33,186 nucleotides of DNA from an uncultured Bacilli bacterium (lineage in GTDB: Bacteria; Bacillota_I; Bacilli_A; RF39; UBA660), in assembly GCA_947629075.1 (NCBI GenBank), contig CANRCI010000003.1, positions 1-33,186 on the forward strand, written 5' to 3'. This document shows, one piece after another, positions 9,029 to 18,406 of the stretch. Made by a program: the position numbers and the translations under genes. Each line of letters opens with the position of its first letter. Position 1 is the stretch's first letter. The notes below the pieces were generated by a model. The model was not told the DNA's origin. It was given only the letters and a program-made list of their open reading frames with translations, and ran no database searches.

Positions 9029-11435
9029 CCATCCTTATATCTTCTAATTCAAAATATTCTGAATATATTGGGTATTTCAATTCACCAACGCGGTACTTTT
9101 CACGGAGATTAGTTTCGTATTCGCGGAAGTTAGCATACTCTTTGATACCCCTTCTACAAATTTTAGAGATAAGAAGTGCTAAATCTTCTTCACTAACACC
9201 GATTAAGATAGCCTTTTCAATCTTGTATTTAGCATTTTCTCCAACATATGGATTATGTTTATAAACCAAAGATAGATATTGTAAACACAATTCCAAATTC
9301 TTGGTTCCTTCTTTATCCAAATCTTTAAACAGATTGTATTCGTTAAGAATTTTCTTTAAATAATCGTAAAAAGCACTTTCTTGTAATTTTTCATTTAAAT
9401 CTTCTAGATAGTTTTTTAAGAAAGCATCTTTGGCAAAATAGTTATGAGATCCAAAAATATATCTTGGATAATCTAACCAATTGGAATCAACTAACCCTCT
9501 AACAAAGTTAATTTTTTCTAAAAAGTCTTTCTTATCTTCATATGAAGGAAGAGTATCTTTCTGTTTATAGGCATCTTGTAGGACATAATCAGTTACGAAT
9601 TCTTCGTATTTTTCTTTATCATTTTTAATTATTTTATATAATTTATCAAGTGTATCATAATCTTGTTTCTTCATGACTAAATTCAAGAACAACATAATTG
9701 TCTTTTGTAATTCATATTTTTCTAAGTTACCTAGTTGTGGATAATATTTTGTTTTAGATACCAAAGATAAAATGTTATGGTAATCCAATTCACGTAACTC
9801 ACGCTCGAAGGTTGCCTGATTCATTCTGATCGTCCATGTTTCCATCGCGTCATTTTTATGTAATTTAAAAGTATACTCATCATTTAAACCGATAACTATA
9901 TGACTTTCCTTACGTAACTTAGTACCGTTTTCCATATATATATTCGGAGCAGATTTAACAATTAAATCGACACGGTTATGAGTTAAATCGTGAACTAAAA
10001 ACTTAATTTTATCTATTTTTATCTCTTTACCAGGAATTAGACTATAATCATTCAATTCGATTTCAGGGACTTGAATAATGCCAAATGAATCATTTAATTC
10101 ATAATATGGCAAGTGTTCAACAACTAATTTCTGATGATCATTTAAATTTACAACAAAGTTTTCAAAAGTATTGGTAATAGAACTCAATATATCACTTGGA
10201 TAGTAAACAGCTTCTTTCTCGTCAGTTTTTTCTGTGGCTACTTCAATGTCCTCTTCTTCAAAGGTTTTAACTTTTTGGACAACAGGTTGTAATTTTGGTT
10301 TAAAGATGATAATCTTACCATCTTCTTCAGGAACAACTTCTTCTTCATTTAACTTTTCAATTTCCTGTTCAATTAAATTCATTAACTCATCTAATTGCTT
10401 GCGATCGAGATTGTTATCTTTTACTTGGACATTAGGTAGTTTTTGACTATTATTAGATAAATCTAAGAATTCAATCTCTCTGTCAGATTGTTCAATTTTC
10501 TCTAACTTGGCATTTATTTCATCAGTCAACTTTTCTAATTCTTCATTATCTAGAACTTTGTCAACATTTGGATTCTCTGACTCGTAATGAGTCTCTTCAT
10601 CTTTTACTTCTTCTTTTTCTATTTCATCAGATGATTCTTTAACAATGCCCGCACTCAATCTTTCAATTTGACGATCGATATTATCCAAAACTTTATCGAC
10701 ATCAACTTTTTCCTCTTCGACTGGAACCTCAAGCTTTTCTTCTTTAACCGGAATTTCTTCAAATAAGTTTTCTTCATTCGTAGATTGGGTATCTTCTTCT
10801 ACTTTTTCTGAAGTAACTTCTATAGTCTTATCCTCCTCTGGAACATAACCAAACACCTCATCTAGAGAGACAAAACTATTTCCATCATGATCCATAAATT
10901 TATTTTCAAACGGACTAAAAGTAATGTAATCTTCACCTTTAAAAAGAGGAATTAACCCTTTCTTTTTAAATTTTTTACCTTCGATTATTTCTCGATGTGA
11001 TAAAAAATTAACTTGTTTATCAGTAATAAAACATCCATTTGAAGTATAAGATAAAAGCTTCTTCAAATCTTCTTTGACAACGATTCCATAAAAATTCTCT
11101 ACTTGTTCAACATAATAGTTATTAATAGCAATATCTGTTAAGGCATCGTGAACTTCACTATAAGTTAGATTTAAAAGCTCATCTTTAATACGCTTAATCA
11201 ATTCGATATCATCAGTCTTTATATCTTCTTCGACTAGAATAGCAAAAGAAGTACTAGTATCATCAAATTCACTACTTACAAACCAAGATTTTATTTTTTC
11301 TAACTTTTCACTAGGGATTACAAAGTCTGTTGTGCAATTATCCGTCTCAAAAACTAATACACGTCTTTCTTTTGTTACATAAATCTTTTCATTTTCTAAT
11401 TGAATCAACAATAAAAAGTTCTTACTACCGTCCAT
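9012..11435 (-). CDS. Large protein of unknown function (N-terminal domain, long acidic linker, beta-rich domain, alpha-helical C-terminus)
   Basis: 807 aa ORF, overlaps next gene start by 17 bp (9012-9028); GGAGGG-type RBS (AAAGGGAGGACATAAA-ATG) upstream. Confidence 0.85.
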   Translation of the reverse strand: MDGSKNFLLLIQLENEKIYVTKERRVLVFETDNCTTDFVIPSEKLEKIKSWFVSSEFDDTSTSFAILVEEDIKTDDIELIKRIKDELLNLTYSEVHDALTDIAINNYYVEQVENFYGIVVKEDLKKLLSYTSNGCFITDKQVNFLSHREIIEGKKFKKKGLIPLFKGEDYITFSPFENKFMDHDGNSFVSLDEVFGYVPEEDKTIEVTSEKVEEDTQSTNEENLFEEIPVKEEKLEVPVEEEKVDVDKVLDNIDRQIERLSAGIVKESSDEIEKEEVKDEETHYESENPNVDKVLDNEELEKLTDEINAKLEKIEQSDREIEFLDLSNNSQKLPNVQVKDNNLDRKQLDELMNLIEQEIEKLNEEEVVPEEDGKIIIFKPKLQPVVQKVKTFEEEDIEVATEKTDEKEAVYYPSDILSSITNTFENFVVNLNDHQKLVVEHLPYYELNDSFGIIQVPEIELNDYSLIPGKEIKIDKIKFLVHDLTHNRVDLIVKSAPNIYMENGTKLRKESHIVIGLNDEYTFKLHKNDAMETWTIRMNQATFERELRELDYHNILSLVSKTKYYPQLGNLEKYELQKTIMLFLNLVMKKQDYDTLDKLYKIIKNDKEKYEEFVTDYVLQDAYKQKDTLPSYEDKKDFLEKINFVRGLVDSNWLDYPRYIFGSHNYFAKDAFLKNYLEDLNEKLQESAFYDYLKKILNEYNLFKDLDKEGTKNLELCLQYLSLVYKHNPYVGENAKYKIEKAILIGVSEEDLALLISKICRRGIKEYANFREYETNLREKYRVGELKYPIYSEYFELEDIRMGDSYE

Positions 11436-11573
11436 TTTATGTCCTCCCTTTTTATTCTCCCCTATTTTCAGATATAATAATTATACAATAACATTAGCAA
11501 ATTTTCTATAGATTATTAAAACAAATTCAAAAAAATTAAAATTATCGATTATTAAAAGAGAACTAAATAAATA

Positions 11574-12200
11574 TTAGTTCTCTTTCTTAGTAAACATCTC
11601 TTTCCCAACACCACATATTGGACACTTGAAGTCATCGGGAAGTTCTCCTTCATAGACATAACCACAAACGCTGCAGACATATGAAGTTGATGATTTCTTT
11701 TCTTCAATGTAGGTTGGAGCACTCTTTGGAGCTGTTCCCTTAATGACATCGTGATAGTATTTATAAGTCATCGGTTCATTATCAGTTAATTTGGCACAGG
11801 CTTTAACACGAGCTTTAAAAATATCATGCGTCTCACAATCGATAACTTCTAATAATTCACAGATAAAATATCCACAAGTATCCTCTTTTAAGACTGGTAC
11901 ATTTTCGATTTCTTCATAACTAGTATCGTTAAATTTATCAAAATCTCTTGAAGAGTGGAAACCGAAGCGACCAATAAGTTCGGAATTAGTCTTTTCTGAT
12001 AAAACATTAACGGCAAAACGTTTGCTTTTCTTAATCATTTCATCAGTATAATTTTCTTTATTGACACTTATTGTAATAATCGGATTTTCACTAGTTATCT
12101 GGGTAAAAGTATTAATGGTACAACCACTCTTAACCCCTTCAAAACTAGTAGTAACAATATACATGCCATAAGATACATCTCTAAACAAATTCTTATCCAT
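11574..12200 (-). CDS. Flavin reductase-like domain fused to C-terminal rubredoxin (high-molecular-weight rubredoxin type)
   Basis: 208 aa; N-terminal [35 protein letters not shown] flavin reductase signature; C-terminal [30 protein letters not shown] rubredoxin with two CxxC knuckles. Confidence 0.9.
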   Translation of the reverse strand: MDKNLFRDVSYGMYIVTTSFEGVKSGCTINTFTQITSENPIITISVNKENYTDEMIKKSKRFAVNVLSEKTNSELIGRFGFHSSRDFDKFNDTSYEEIENVPVLKEDTCGYFICELLEVIDCETHDIFKARVKACAKLTDNEPMTYKYYHDVIKGTAPKSAPTYIEEKKSSTSYVCSVCGYVYEGELPDDFKCPICGVGKEMFTKKEN

Positions 12201-12208
12201 AAAATCTC

Positions 12209-12853
12209 CTATTCATTACACTCTGTGCACATATTCAAAGCTACAAAAACTTCGTCCATGTATTTAGTCAAAGTAGCCTTTAAATCAGTAACTTCATCTT
12301 TCGTCCAGTATTCTTCTGGGCTCTCTTTACCTTTGGTATCTTTTGATGTTTCATAATCGTTACCAATTATTTTTCCATCAACTACAAAGGCAGCATTAGG
12401 AACGTAAATTCTCGGATTTCCTTCTGGATCATATTGTAACTTATCTTTTAATAGTTCAACAATTTTTTTATAAGTATCCGTATTCTTTTCACGATCTTCT
12501 CTAATGTTGTAATAATATATTTTATCAACACCTAGCTCTCTTGCTACTTCGTCGAGATATGGTGCATACGCTTGACACCATTCACATTCTGGAAAACCTA
12601 AGAATACAACCCCAGTACCATTTTCCAAAATTTTAATAATTTCGTCACTTTTCTTATAGACGTACACATTGTTATCAGCCACTTTAGTATACTCTTTTTT
12701 GAACTTTTTAGCTTCTTCACTAATTTCTTCTTTATTATTACCAGTATCTCTTTCTTTCGATTGGTTAGATAAGTAATAAATACCACCAACCACTGATAAT
12801 CCTACTAGCAAAATTCCAATTATAATTATGATTATTCCCGTCTTCTTTTTCAT
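12209..12853 (-). CDS. Membrane-anchored thioredoxin-like protein
   Basis: Start [18 protein letters not shown] at 12853 with AGGAG RBS; N-terminal TM, then [26 protein letters not shown] with CxxC redox motif. Confidence 0.8.
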   Translation of the reverse strand: MKKKTGIIIIIIGILLVGLSVVGGIYYLSNQSKERDTGNNKEEISEEAKKFKKEYTKVADNNVYVYKKSDEIIKILENGTGVVFLGFPECEWCQAYAPYLDEVARELGVDKIYYYNIREDREKNTDTYKKIVELLKDKLQYDPEGNPRIYVPNAAFVVDGKIIGNDYETSKDTKGKESPEEYWTKDEVTDLKATLTKYMDEVFVALNMCTECNE

Positions 12854-12893
12854 TTTAATTCTCCTAACTTCTAAATCATTATAGCACAATTTA

Positions 12894-13760
12894 TTATAAC
12901 TTTGCCCATAACATTTTATTATCTTTAAAAATATAACCTATCTCACCATTGGCATTCAGATATGAAAGAAATGCTTTGATCGTATCACCAATTAAGTAAT
13001 ACTGATTTAAATTCATAACCGATTCATAGTGATCAAATAAATATTTAATAATTTCTTCTAGCGTTTTAGGTTCAATACAATATTCACAAATCAAGTTACT
13101 TATCTCATTTATCTTACTGCGGTTAATGGCAATCTTTTCACTGATATCGGATGTTGCTTCACCGTGGGACGGAATGAAAAGTTTACCCTTTAAAGTAGCT
13201 AGAAAATCGAGAGTATTTAAATATTCTTGAACATCATAAATGTAAAACATATGGTATTTATATATAGTATCTATATCTGCTAAAGCATCACCAATAAAAT
13301 AGATGTCATCATCAGTTTTAATACCAATCATATCAAAGCAATGTCCCTTTAAGTCGATTTTTTCTAAACCATTAGGTAATTGTAAGTCTTGACAATTAGA
13401 TGGTTTAGCCATTAAAAATTTATTTCGCAATTCCTTAAGTGGACTTGCTCCATATAATAGACTCGCTTCTAAAAGTGGATGATTAATAATATCTTTTTCA
13501 ATTCCTTCTGAGTAAATCTTACAATTGGTTCGCTTCTCAATTACTTCATTACCACCACAATGATCAGCATGTGAATGAGTATTGATAATTCCTAAAACAT
13601 TCCAATTTTGTTCATCAATAATTTTTAATATTTTCTTACCAGCATCCTTATCATTACCGGAATCGATTAAATAAACATTTTTATCATCAACTAGGTAGAT
13701 ACCAATATTAGTCCTATTTTTTATATAATAAGTTTTATCAGTTAATTTTATAAGTTCCAT
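12894..13760 (-). CDS. Metallo-beta-lactamase fold hydrolase
   Basis: 288 aa; INTHSHADHCGGNEV (HxHxDH), DLKGHCFDMIG, YFIGDALAD, IPSHGEATSD. Confidence 0.88.
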   Translation of the reverse strand: MELIKLTDKTYYIKNRTNIGIYLVDDKNVYLIDSGNDKDAGKKILKIIDEQNWNVLGIINTHSHADHCGGNEVIEKRTNCKIYSEGIEKDIINHPLLEASLLYGASPLKELRNKFLMAKPSNCQDLQLPNGLEKIDLKGHCFDMIGIKTDDDIYFIGDALADIDTIYKYHMFYIYDVQEYLNTLDFLATLKGKLFIPSHGEATSDISEKIAINRSKINEISNLICEYCIEPKTLEEIIKYLFDHYESVMNLNQYYLIGDTIKAFLSYLNANGEIGYIFKDNKMLWAKL

Positions 13761-13807
13761 AAATACCTCTTTATATTTATATATTACACTTTTAATCTTT
13801 TAAAGGC

Positions 13808-13835
13808 AATTAAAAAGCTATCAGATGATAGCTTT
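13808..13835 (-). terminator. Terminator after DUF2207 gene
   Basis: AAAAGCTATCAGATGATAGCTTTT inverted repeat with T-run on minus strand. Confidence 0.75.
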
Positions 13836-13842
13836 TATCTTT

Positions 13843-16002
13843 TTACCAGGAGCTTCCTCCTCCACCACCGGAACCGCCACCGGAGAATCCACCGCCGGAA
13901 AATCCGCCACTAGATCCGCTGAATGATGTAAAGTCATGAGAAGAATTATCACTTGAAGGAGCAACTGCCATAACTGTCTGAACACTACTCATTGTATCGT
14001 TCATAAATCTGTCAAATCGATAATAACTAAACGGATCGTTAGAATAGTACCAATCTGGTGGCTCAATGGCAATACCTTCAAATTTCTTAACCCATTTATT
14101 AGATATTCCTAAAGCATACGTATATGGCAATATATCGTAAAAATATGTTGGATTTTCTGCCACTAATGCTTCTAGGCGATCTTTCTCAGCCGTCTCTAAA
14201 AAGTTGGCAAAACCGCGTACTCTACCAAGTATCCTACTTCCATATTCAGTTCGCTGTGGCATAATACCTGCAAAAATTCCTATAATTAGCATTGAAATAA
14301 TACCAACTACACTGACAATAAAGTACTGACCACCAATGTATTGATAAGCTAAATCAGATCCAAAGCTTCCCCACCTAATAACTAAGATTCCTAAAAGAAG
14401 GTAATACCAAAATTTACTAAACTTGGTTGACAAATTATTACTTGCACTAATTATAAACATAAAAATTAGTAACAGAGTTGTCATATACAACATGCTTGGG
14501 AAACTATCCGGTAAATAAAATATGGCTTGTCGTGCTAAGGTTATAAAGAATATCACAACCATGAATATGAAAGCTAATGTTCTTTTAGAACTAGACTTTT
14601 TATTGTATATTTTATACTTCATATCAGTTTTTTCATTAGATTCAATAATATTAATCGTCTGATAAAAATTATATTTTAATTCATCCAAAACGATTGATTC
14701 ACCAACTTCTCTACTGACAAACAAATTGTCAAAAAAAGTCTTTTCGTTTTTGTTATCACCATCGTATTCTTTAAGTTTGGTAAAACGTATCTGTAAACTT
14801 TCGTTATTTTTTATTTTCTTCAATTCTTTTTTATTAAATTCATAACCAACTGGTTTATCTAACATTTCCCAGAATTTTTTTATATCTTTTAAATTTCTTG
14901 TTTGATAAGCTGCATCAAAAATGCTTTCTTCCTTGATTTTTTGGTCTAACTTATTCAACTCTTCTTTTACTACCTTTGAATATTCGGCAGTCATGACCGG
15001 ATGATCTTCATCGATACCAGAATCATCTATTTTAATATATCCTTTATCAGCTAAATATATAAGTAATGATAAAACTGCTGACGTGTTAGCACTGTTGTGA
15101 TAGATATAGCCAACATCCAAACTGTTAAGTCCCTCTGGTGGATAAAATTCAACTGTTTCTACTATATCGGAATCACGTCCATGTTTATGCCATAGATAAA
15201 CGGTAAAACCAGCTAGTGCAATCGAAATGATTATTGAAAGATAATCGAAAATTCCTAAATGAAATCCAGCTCCGACAAAGTAACCATCTTCTAATTCTAC
15301 TCTAGCTGTTAGAGCGTAACCTGGCAATAAAATTCCATTATATTTACCAGTTACGACTAAATCATTCACTTCATAAACGACATTCTGGGTATTGATCGTA
15401 CCATAACTACCATAAGAAAATCCTAGCTTTGATTCATCGAAGTCTTTGGGAAACGCAATCTCAAAAGTAACATTACCTATTGGAACATCCCACTCATCTC
15501 CGATGATATTATAATAAAATTCGTCGATATCACTCAAAGGATCATTACCAATATTATAAGTATAACTTATTTCATAATTCTTTAGACCAGTTATTGTCTT
15601 ATTGGCATTTCCAATCTGTAAAGTTAGATAGTCATCTGCAAAAGATTTTGTACTTTTTTCATTTACTCGAACGTTGGTAATTCTTGCACGATTGGAATTT
15701 TCCACTGTGGATAACCTCTCGACATTATTTGAAAGTGGTATTGTTCTAATAATACCGTGTTTAGGTTCAAAAAAGTAAGCACTAATCTTTTCAGTAATGT
15801 CATAAGTATTATTTTCGTTTATTTTAATTTTTACGTCATATGCATCGATTACATATTCATATGAAAAATCATTATAAACTTCACTAGGCTTACTAGAACT
15901 AATCGATTTATCATCAACTGCCCAAACCCTATTTGGTAAAATAATTATTACTAATAATAACGCAAAAAGAAAAGAACAAGATTTTTTTAAAATTCTTTTC
16001 AT
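13843..16002 (-). CDS. DUF2207 domain-containing membrane protein with Gly/Ser-rich C-terminus
   Basis: 719 aa; signal peptide, YDVKIKINENNTYDITEKISAYFFEPKHGIIRTIP, Gly-rich tail GGFSGGGFSGGGSGGGGGSSW; adjacent lemA. Confidence 0.85.
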   Translation of the reverse strand: MKRILKKSCSFLFALLLVIIILPNRVWAVDDKSISSSKPSEVYNDFSYEYVIDAYDVKIKINENNTYDITEKISAYFFEPKHGIIRTIPLSNNVERLSTVENSNRARITNVRVNEKSTKSFADDYLTLQIGNANKTITGLKNYEISYTYNIGNDPLSDIDEFYYNIIGDEWDVPIGNVTFEIAFPKDFDESKLGFSYGSYGTINTQNVVYEVNDLVVTGKYNGILLPGYALTARVELEDGYFVGAGFHLGIFDYLSIIISIALAGFTVYLWHKHGRDSDIVETVEFYPPEGLNSLDVGYIYHNSANTSAVLSLLIYLADKGYIKIDDSGIDEDHPVMTAEYSKVVKEELNKLDQKIKEESIFDAAYQTRNLKDIKKFWEMLDKPVGYEFNKKELKKIKNNESLQIRFTKLKEYDGDNKNEKTFFDNLFVSREVGESIVLDELKYNFYQTINIIESNEKTDMKYKIYNKKSSSKRTLAFIFMVVIFFITLARQAIFYLPDSFPSMLYMTTLLLIFMFIISASNNLSTKFSKFWYYLLLGILVIRWGSFGSDLAYQYIGGQYFIVSVVGIISMLIIGIFAGIMPQRTEYGSRILGRVRGFANFLETAEKDRLEALVAENPTYFYDILPYTYALGISNKWVKKFEGIAIEPPDWYYSNDPFSYYRFDRFMNDTMSSVQTVMAVAPSSDNSSHDFTSFSGSSGGFSGGGFSGGGSGGGGGSSW

Positions 16003-16015
16003 CTTTTCCTCCTAA

Positions 16016-16579
16016 TTAAAACTTAACTTCAACATTATTACGCTCATTAGCTTGAGCTTCAAACATTGGATAATTTTTAAATCCAAACATACCTGCAACG
16101 ATATTACTAGGAAACATTTGAACTTTATCATTCATATTTCTTACTGTTCCATTGTAATATTTTCTAGCGTTAGCAATATCTTCTTCAATTTTAGATAACT
16201 CATCACTTAAATCCATGAAGTTTTGATTAGCTTTTAAATCTGGATAATTTTCAGCAAGAGCCATCAATTTAGTAATACCTTGACTTAATTTGTTATTCAT
16301 ATCAATCTTATCATTGATACTAGCACCATCATAAGCACTATTTCGCAATTCAACAACTTCTTTTAGGGTACTTTTTTCATGTTTAGCATAACCTTTTACA
16401 GTTTCAACTAAATTAGGAATCAAATCCCATCTCTTTTTTAGATATACATCCATTGTTGAAAAACCTTCCTCAACACGGTTTCTCATTCTCACTAAACTGT
16501 TATACGTTCCTAAAACATAAAAAACTAAAATTGCTAATATTACGACAACAATTGCAATAACTATATAAATAGTATTCAT
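16016..16579 (-). CDS. lemA: LemA family protein
   Basis: 187 aa; N-terminal TM, YNSLVRMRNRVEEGFSTMDVYLKKRWDLIPNLVETVKGYAKHEKSTL, ARKYYNGTVRNMNDKVQMFPSNIVAGMFGF. Confidence 0.95.
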   Translation of the reverse strand: MNTIYIVIAIVVVILAILVFYVLGTYNSLVRMRNRVEEGFSTMDVYLKKRWDLIPNLVETVKGYAKHEKSTLKEVVELRNSAYDGASINDKIDMNNKLSQGITKLMALAENYPDLKANQNFMDLSDELSKIEEDIANARKYYNGTVRNMNDKVQMFPSNIVAGMFGFKNYPMFEAQANERNNVEVKF

Positions 16580-16720
16580 AATATCCTCCTCTACTAATAT
16601 TCTGAAAAAATTATACCATAAATAAGATTTGTTTTAAATATATTGTTGAGTATTTTTTACTTTTTTAAGTGCCATATTTTATCTCTTAAATTCGTTTTGT
16701 TCGAAGGTTTTAAAACCCAT

Positions 16721-16739
16721 TATTATCATTATGATAATA
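16721..16739. promoter_or_regulatory. Perfect 9-1-9 palindrome, candidate Fur-superfamily (PerR/Fur-like) operator
   Basis: TATTATCAT-T-ATGATAATA; inner 7-1-7 TTATCAT-N-ATGATAA differs by one base per half from the PerR consensus TTATAAT-N-ATTATAA. Confidence 0.35.
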
Positions 16740-16875
16740 GTTATAAAAAAATGACACTCAATCGCTAGAATAAGTGCCTAAACAAAATTATTTGGGGTAG
16801 ACATTCAACTTGCAAAAACTGAACATTCCCTTTTTTTATTTTATGTAAGTTTCCTTGACAAATACTTTCATAACA

Positions 16876-16906
16876 TAAAAGCGACTTTTAAAAAGTCGCT
16901 TCACTT
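16876..16906 (-). terminator. Terminator after NPQTG surface-protein gene
   Basis: AAGCGACTTTTTAAAAGTCGCTTTT on minus strand. Confidence 0.75.
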
Positions 16907-16915
16907 ATTATCTAT

Positions 16916-18106
16916 TTACTTAATTAATAATAGTTTTTTGGTTGTTAAACCTACTAAACTGATTAAACTCATTATTGCCATAGCAATGTAAGCAACAATG
17001 CCATCTCCAGTTTGTGGATTTTCAACATTTTCATCATCTGAAGCTTGTGAATTATCAACAGTTGTATCATCTGAAGTATCTTGGTTATTTAGTTCAGCTT
17101 CCATTTTTTCAGCTTCAGCTTTAGTCATAACAGCGTTGTTTGGACCAACTACTAGATTACCTAGATATGCTTCAGCAGGTTTAGTACCTGTAAAGACTGC
17201 TCCTGCTTTGATTTGAATCTCATCACTAGGATTTTCTTCATTCTCGTAAGCTAGAACTGGGTTTTCATTAGTAGCATTAATTTTAGCACCAGAACTGATT
17301 ACAGCTTTTCCTGTTCCTTTAGTATAACCAGGAGTTTTGTTATCGACGATAACTGCTACACCACCTGGAAATTGTACATCGGCATCACCGATTTGAACGG
17401 GATCAGTTCCTGTTGTTGTAATAGTACCACCAGCTAAATTAACTTCTCCAGCACGAGAAACTATACCAACATAACCAGTAAGATTACCATTAGTGATATT
17501 CAATGTACCAGATTGTGGCATATAAACAACTGCTCCACCAGTAGATTCAATTGTACCACCAGAAATGTTGATAGTTGAATTACCAGAATGTGCACCATTA
17601 CCACTAATAGCGTTTTGAGTAGCTGTGATAGTACCACCTTCAAAATTTAATTTTCCATTGTCACCCCAAAGAGCAACACCAGTATCAGCAATGAAGGTAC
17701 CACCCTTAACTGTAAGAGTACCATTTCCATCTATTGCTAGAGCTTGAGTTATTGAACTTCCCTTACCTGAATAAACAACTTTACCTGTACCTACGCTATC
17801 CTTGATTACTAAAGATCCACCATTGCTAACGGTGATAACAGTATTCCCTTCCTCGTTAGTACGAGTAATTGAACCACCATTTAAATCTAGTGTGATGTTC
17901 TTATTATTTACATCAATCATAGCAGTAGTAGTAATTTTGGCATCTTTTGCTAGCGTAATAGTCTCACAACTATTGATTGCTGCAGTTAGCTCTGTATCAT
18001 TTGCAATGCCAGTACACTTTGGTTCATCAGCATATACATTTGGCATAAAAGCCATACTAACAACAAAAGCAGATACTATACCAAGTAGTAAATTTTTCTT
18101 TTTCAT
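16916..18106 (-). CDS. Secreted, probably cell-wall-anchored beta-helix-like surface protein
   Basis: Start MKKKNLLLGIVSAFVVSMAFMPNVYA at 18106 with AAAGGAA RBS; repeated strands (ITLDLNGGSITRT, GTLTVKGGTFIAD, GKLNFEGGTITAT, STINISGGTIEST); C-terminal NPQTGDGIVAYIAMAIMSLISLVGLTTKKLLLIK sorting-signal-like tripartite end. Confidence 0.8.
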   Translation of the reverse strand: MKKKNLLLGIVSAFVVSMAFMPNVYADEPKCTGIANDTELTAAINSCETITLAKDAKITTTAMIDVNNKNITLDLNGGSITRTNEEGNTVITVSNGGSLVIKDSVGTGKVVYSGKGSSITQALAIDGNGTLTVKGGTFIADTGVALWGDNGKLNFEGGTITATQNAISGNGAHSGNSTINISGGTIESTGGAVVYMPQSGTLNITNGNLTGYVGIVSRAGEVNLAGGTITTTGTDPVQIGDADVQFPGGVAVIVDNKTPGYTKGTGKAVISSGAKINATNENPVLAYENEENPSDEIQIKAGAVFTGTKPAEAYLGNLVVGPNNAVMTKAEAEKMEAELNNQDTSDDTTVDNSQASDDENVENPQTGDGIVAYIAMAIMSLISLVGLTTKKLLLIK

Positions 18107-18355
18107 ATTGTATTTGTTCCTTTCCATTTTATAAATTTGTATTATTAAGATTTTTTCCTCAATGATATTATATATATCAAGTGTTTTAAGGCTTTTTTTA
18201 TTTTACGCCATTTACTTACTGAAATACCAAATCGCAAAATCATCTCAATAATTGCCATCTATAATAATGTTTTTAATAGAAAAAGTCAATACCACTTGCC
18301 TAAAATCAAAAAATCAACCTTATATATCATATTTTTTAGTATATATTCTAATATA

Positions 18356-18394
18356 AAAACAGGTATTATTTTTGATACCTGTTTTCTTTTATAA
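18356..18394 (-). terminator. Terminator after coiled-coil secreted protein gene
   Basis: AAAACAGGTATCAAAAATAATACCTGTTTTT on minus strand. Confidence 0.8.
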
Positions 18395-18406
18395 ACTATT
18401 TAATTA

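Noticed and set aside
11552-11749. Minus-strand 65-aa ORF
   Set aside because: Alternative frame inside the rubredoxin-fusion gene, whose protein motifs are clear.
11574-12200. Flavodiiron protein pair with the MBL protein at 12894
   Set aside because: The MBL protein has a hydrolase HxHxDH motif and is too short for a flavodiiron protein with a flavodoxin domain.
12598-12789. Minus-strand 63-aa ORF
   Set aside because: Alternative frame within the thioredoxin-like gene.
17802-18134. Plus-strand 110-aa ORF
   Set aside because: Antisense to the beta-helix surface protein, no RBS support.
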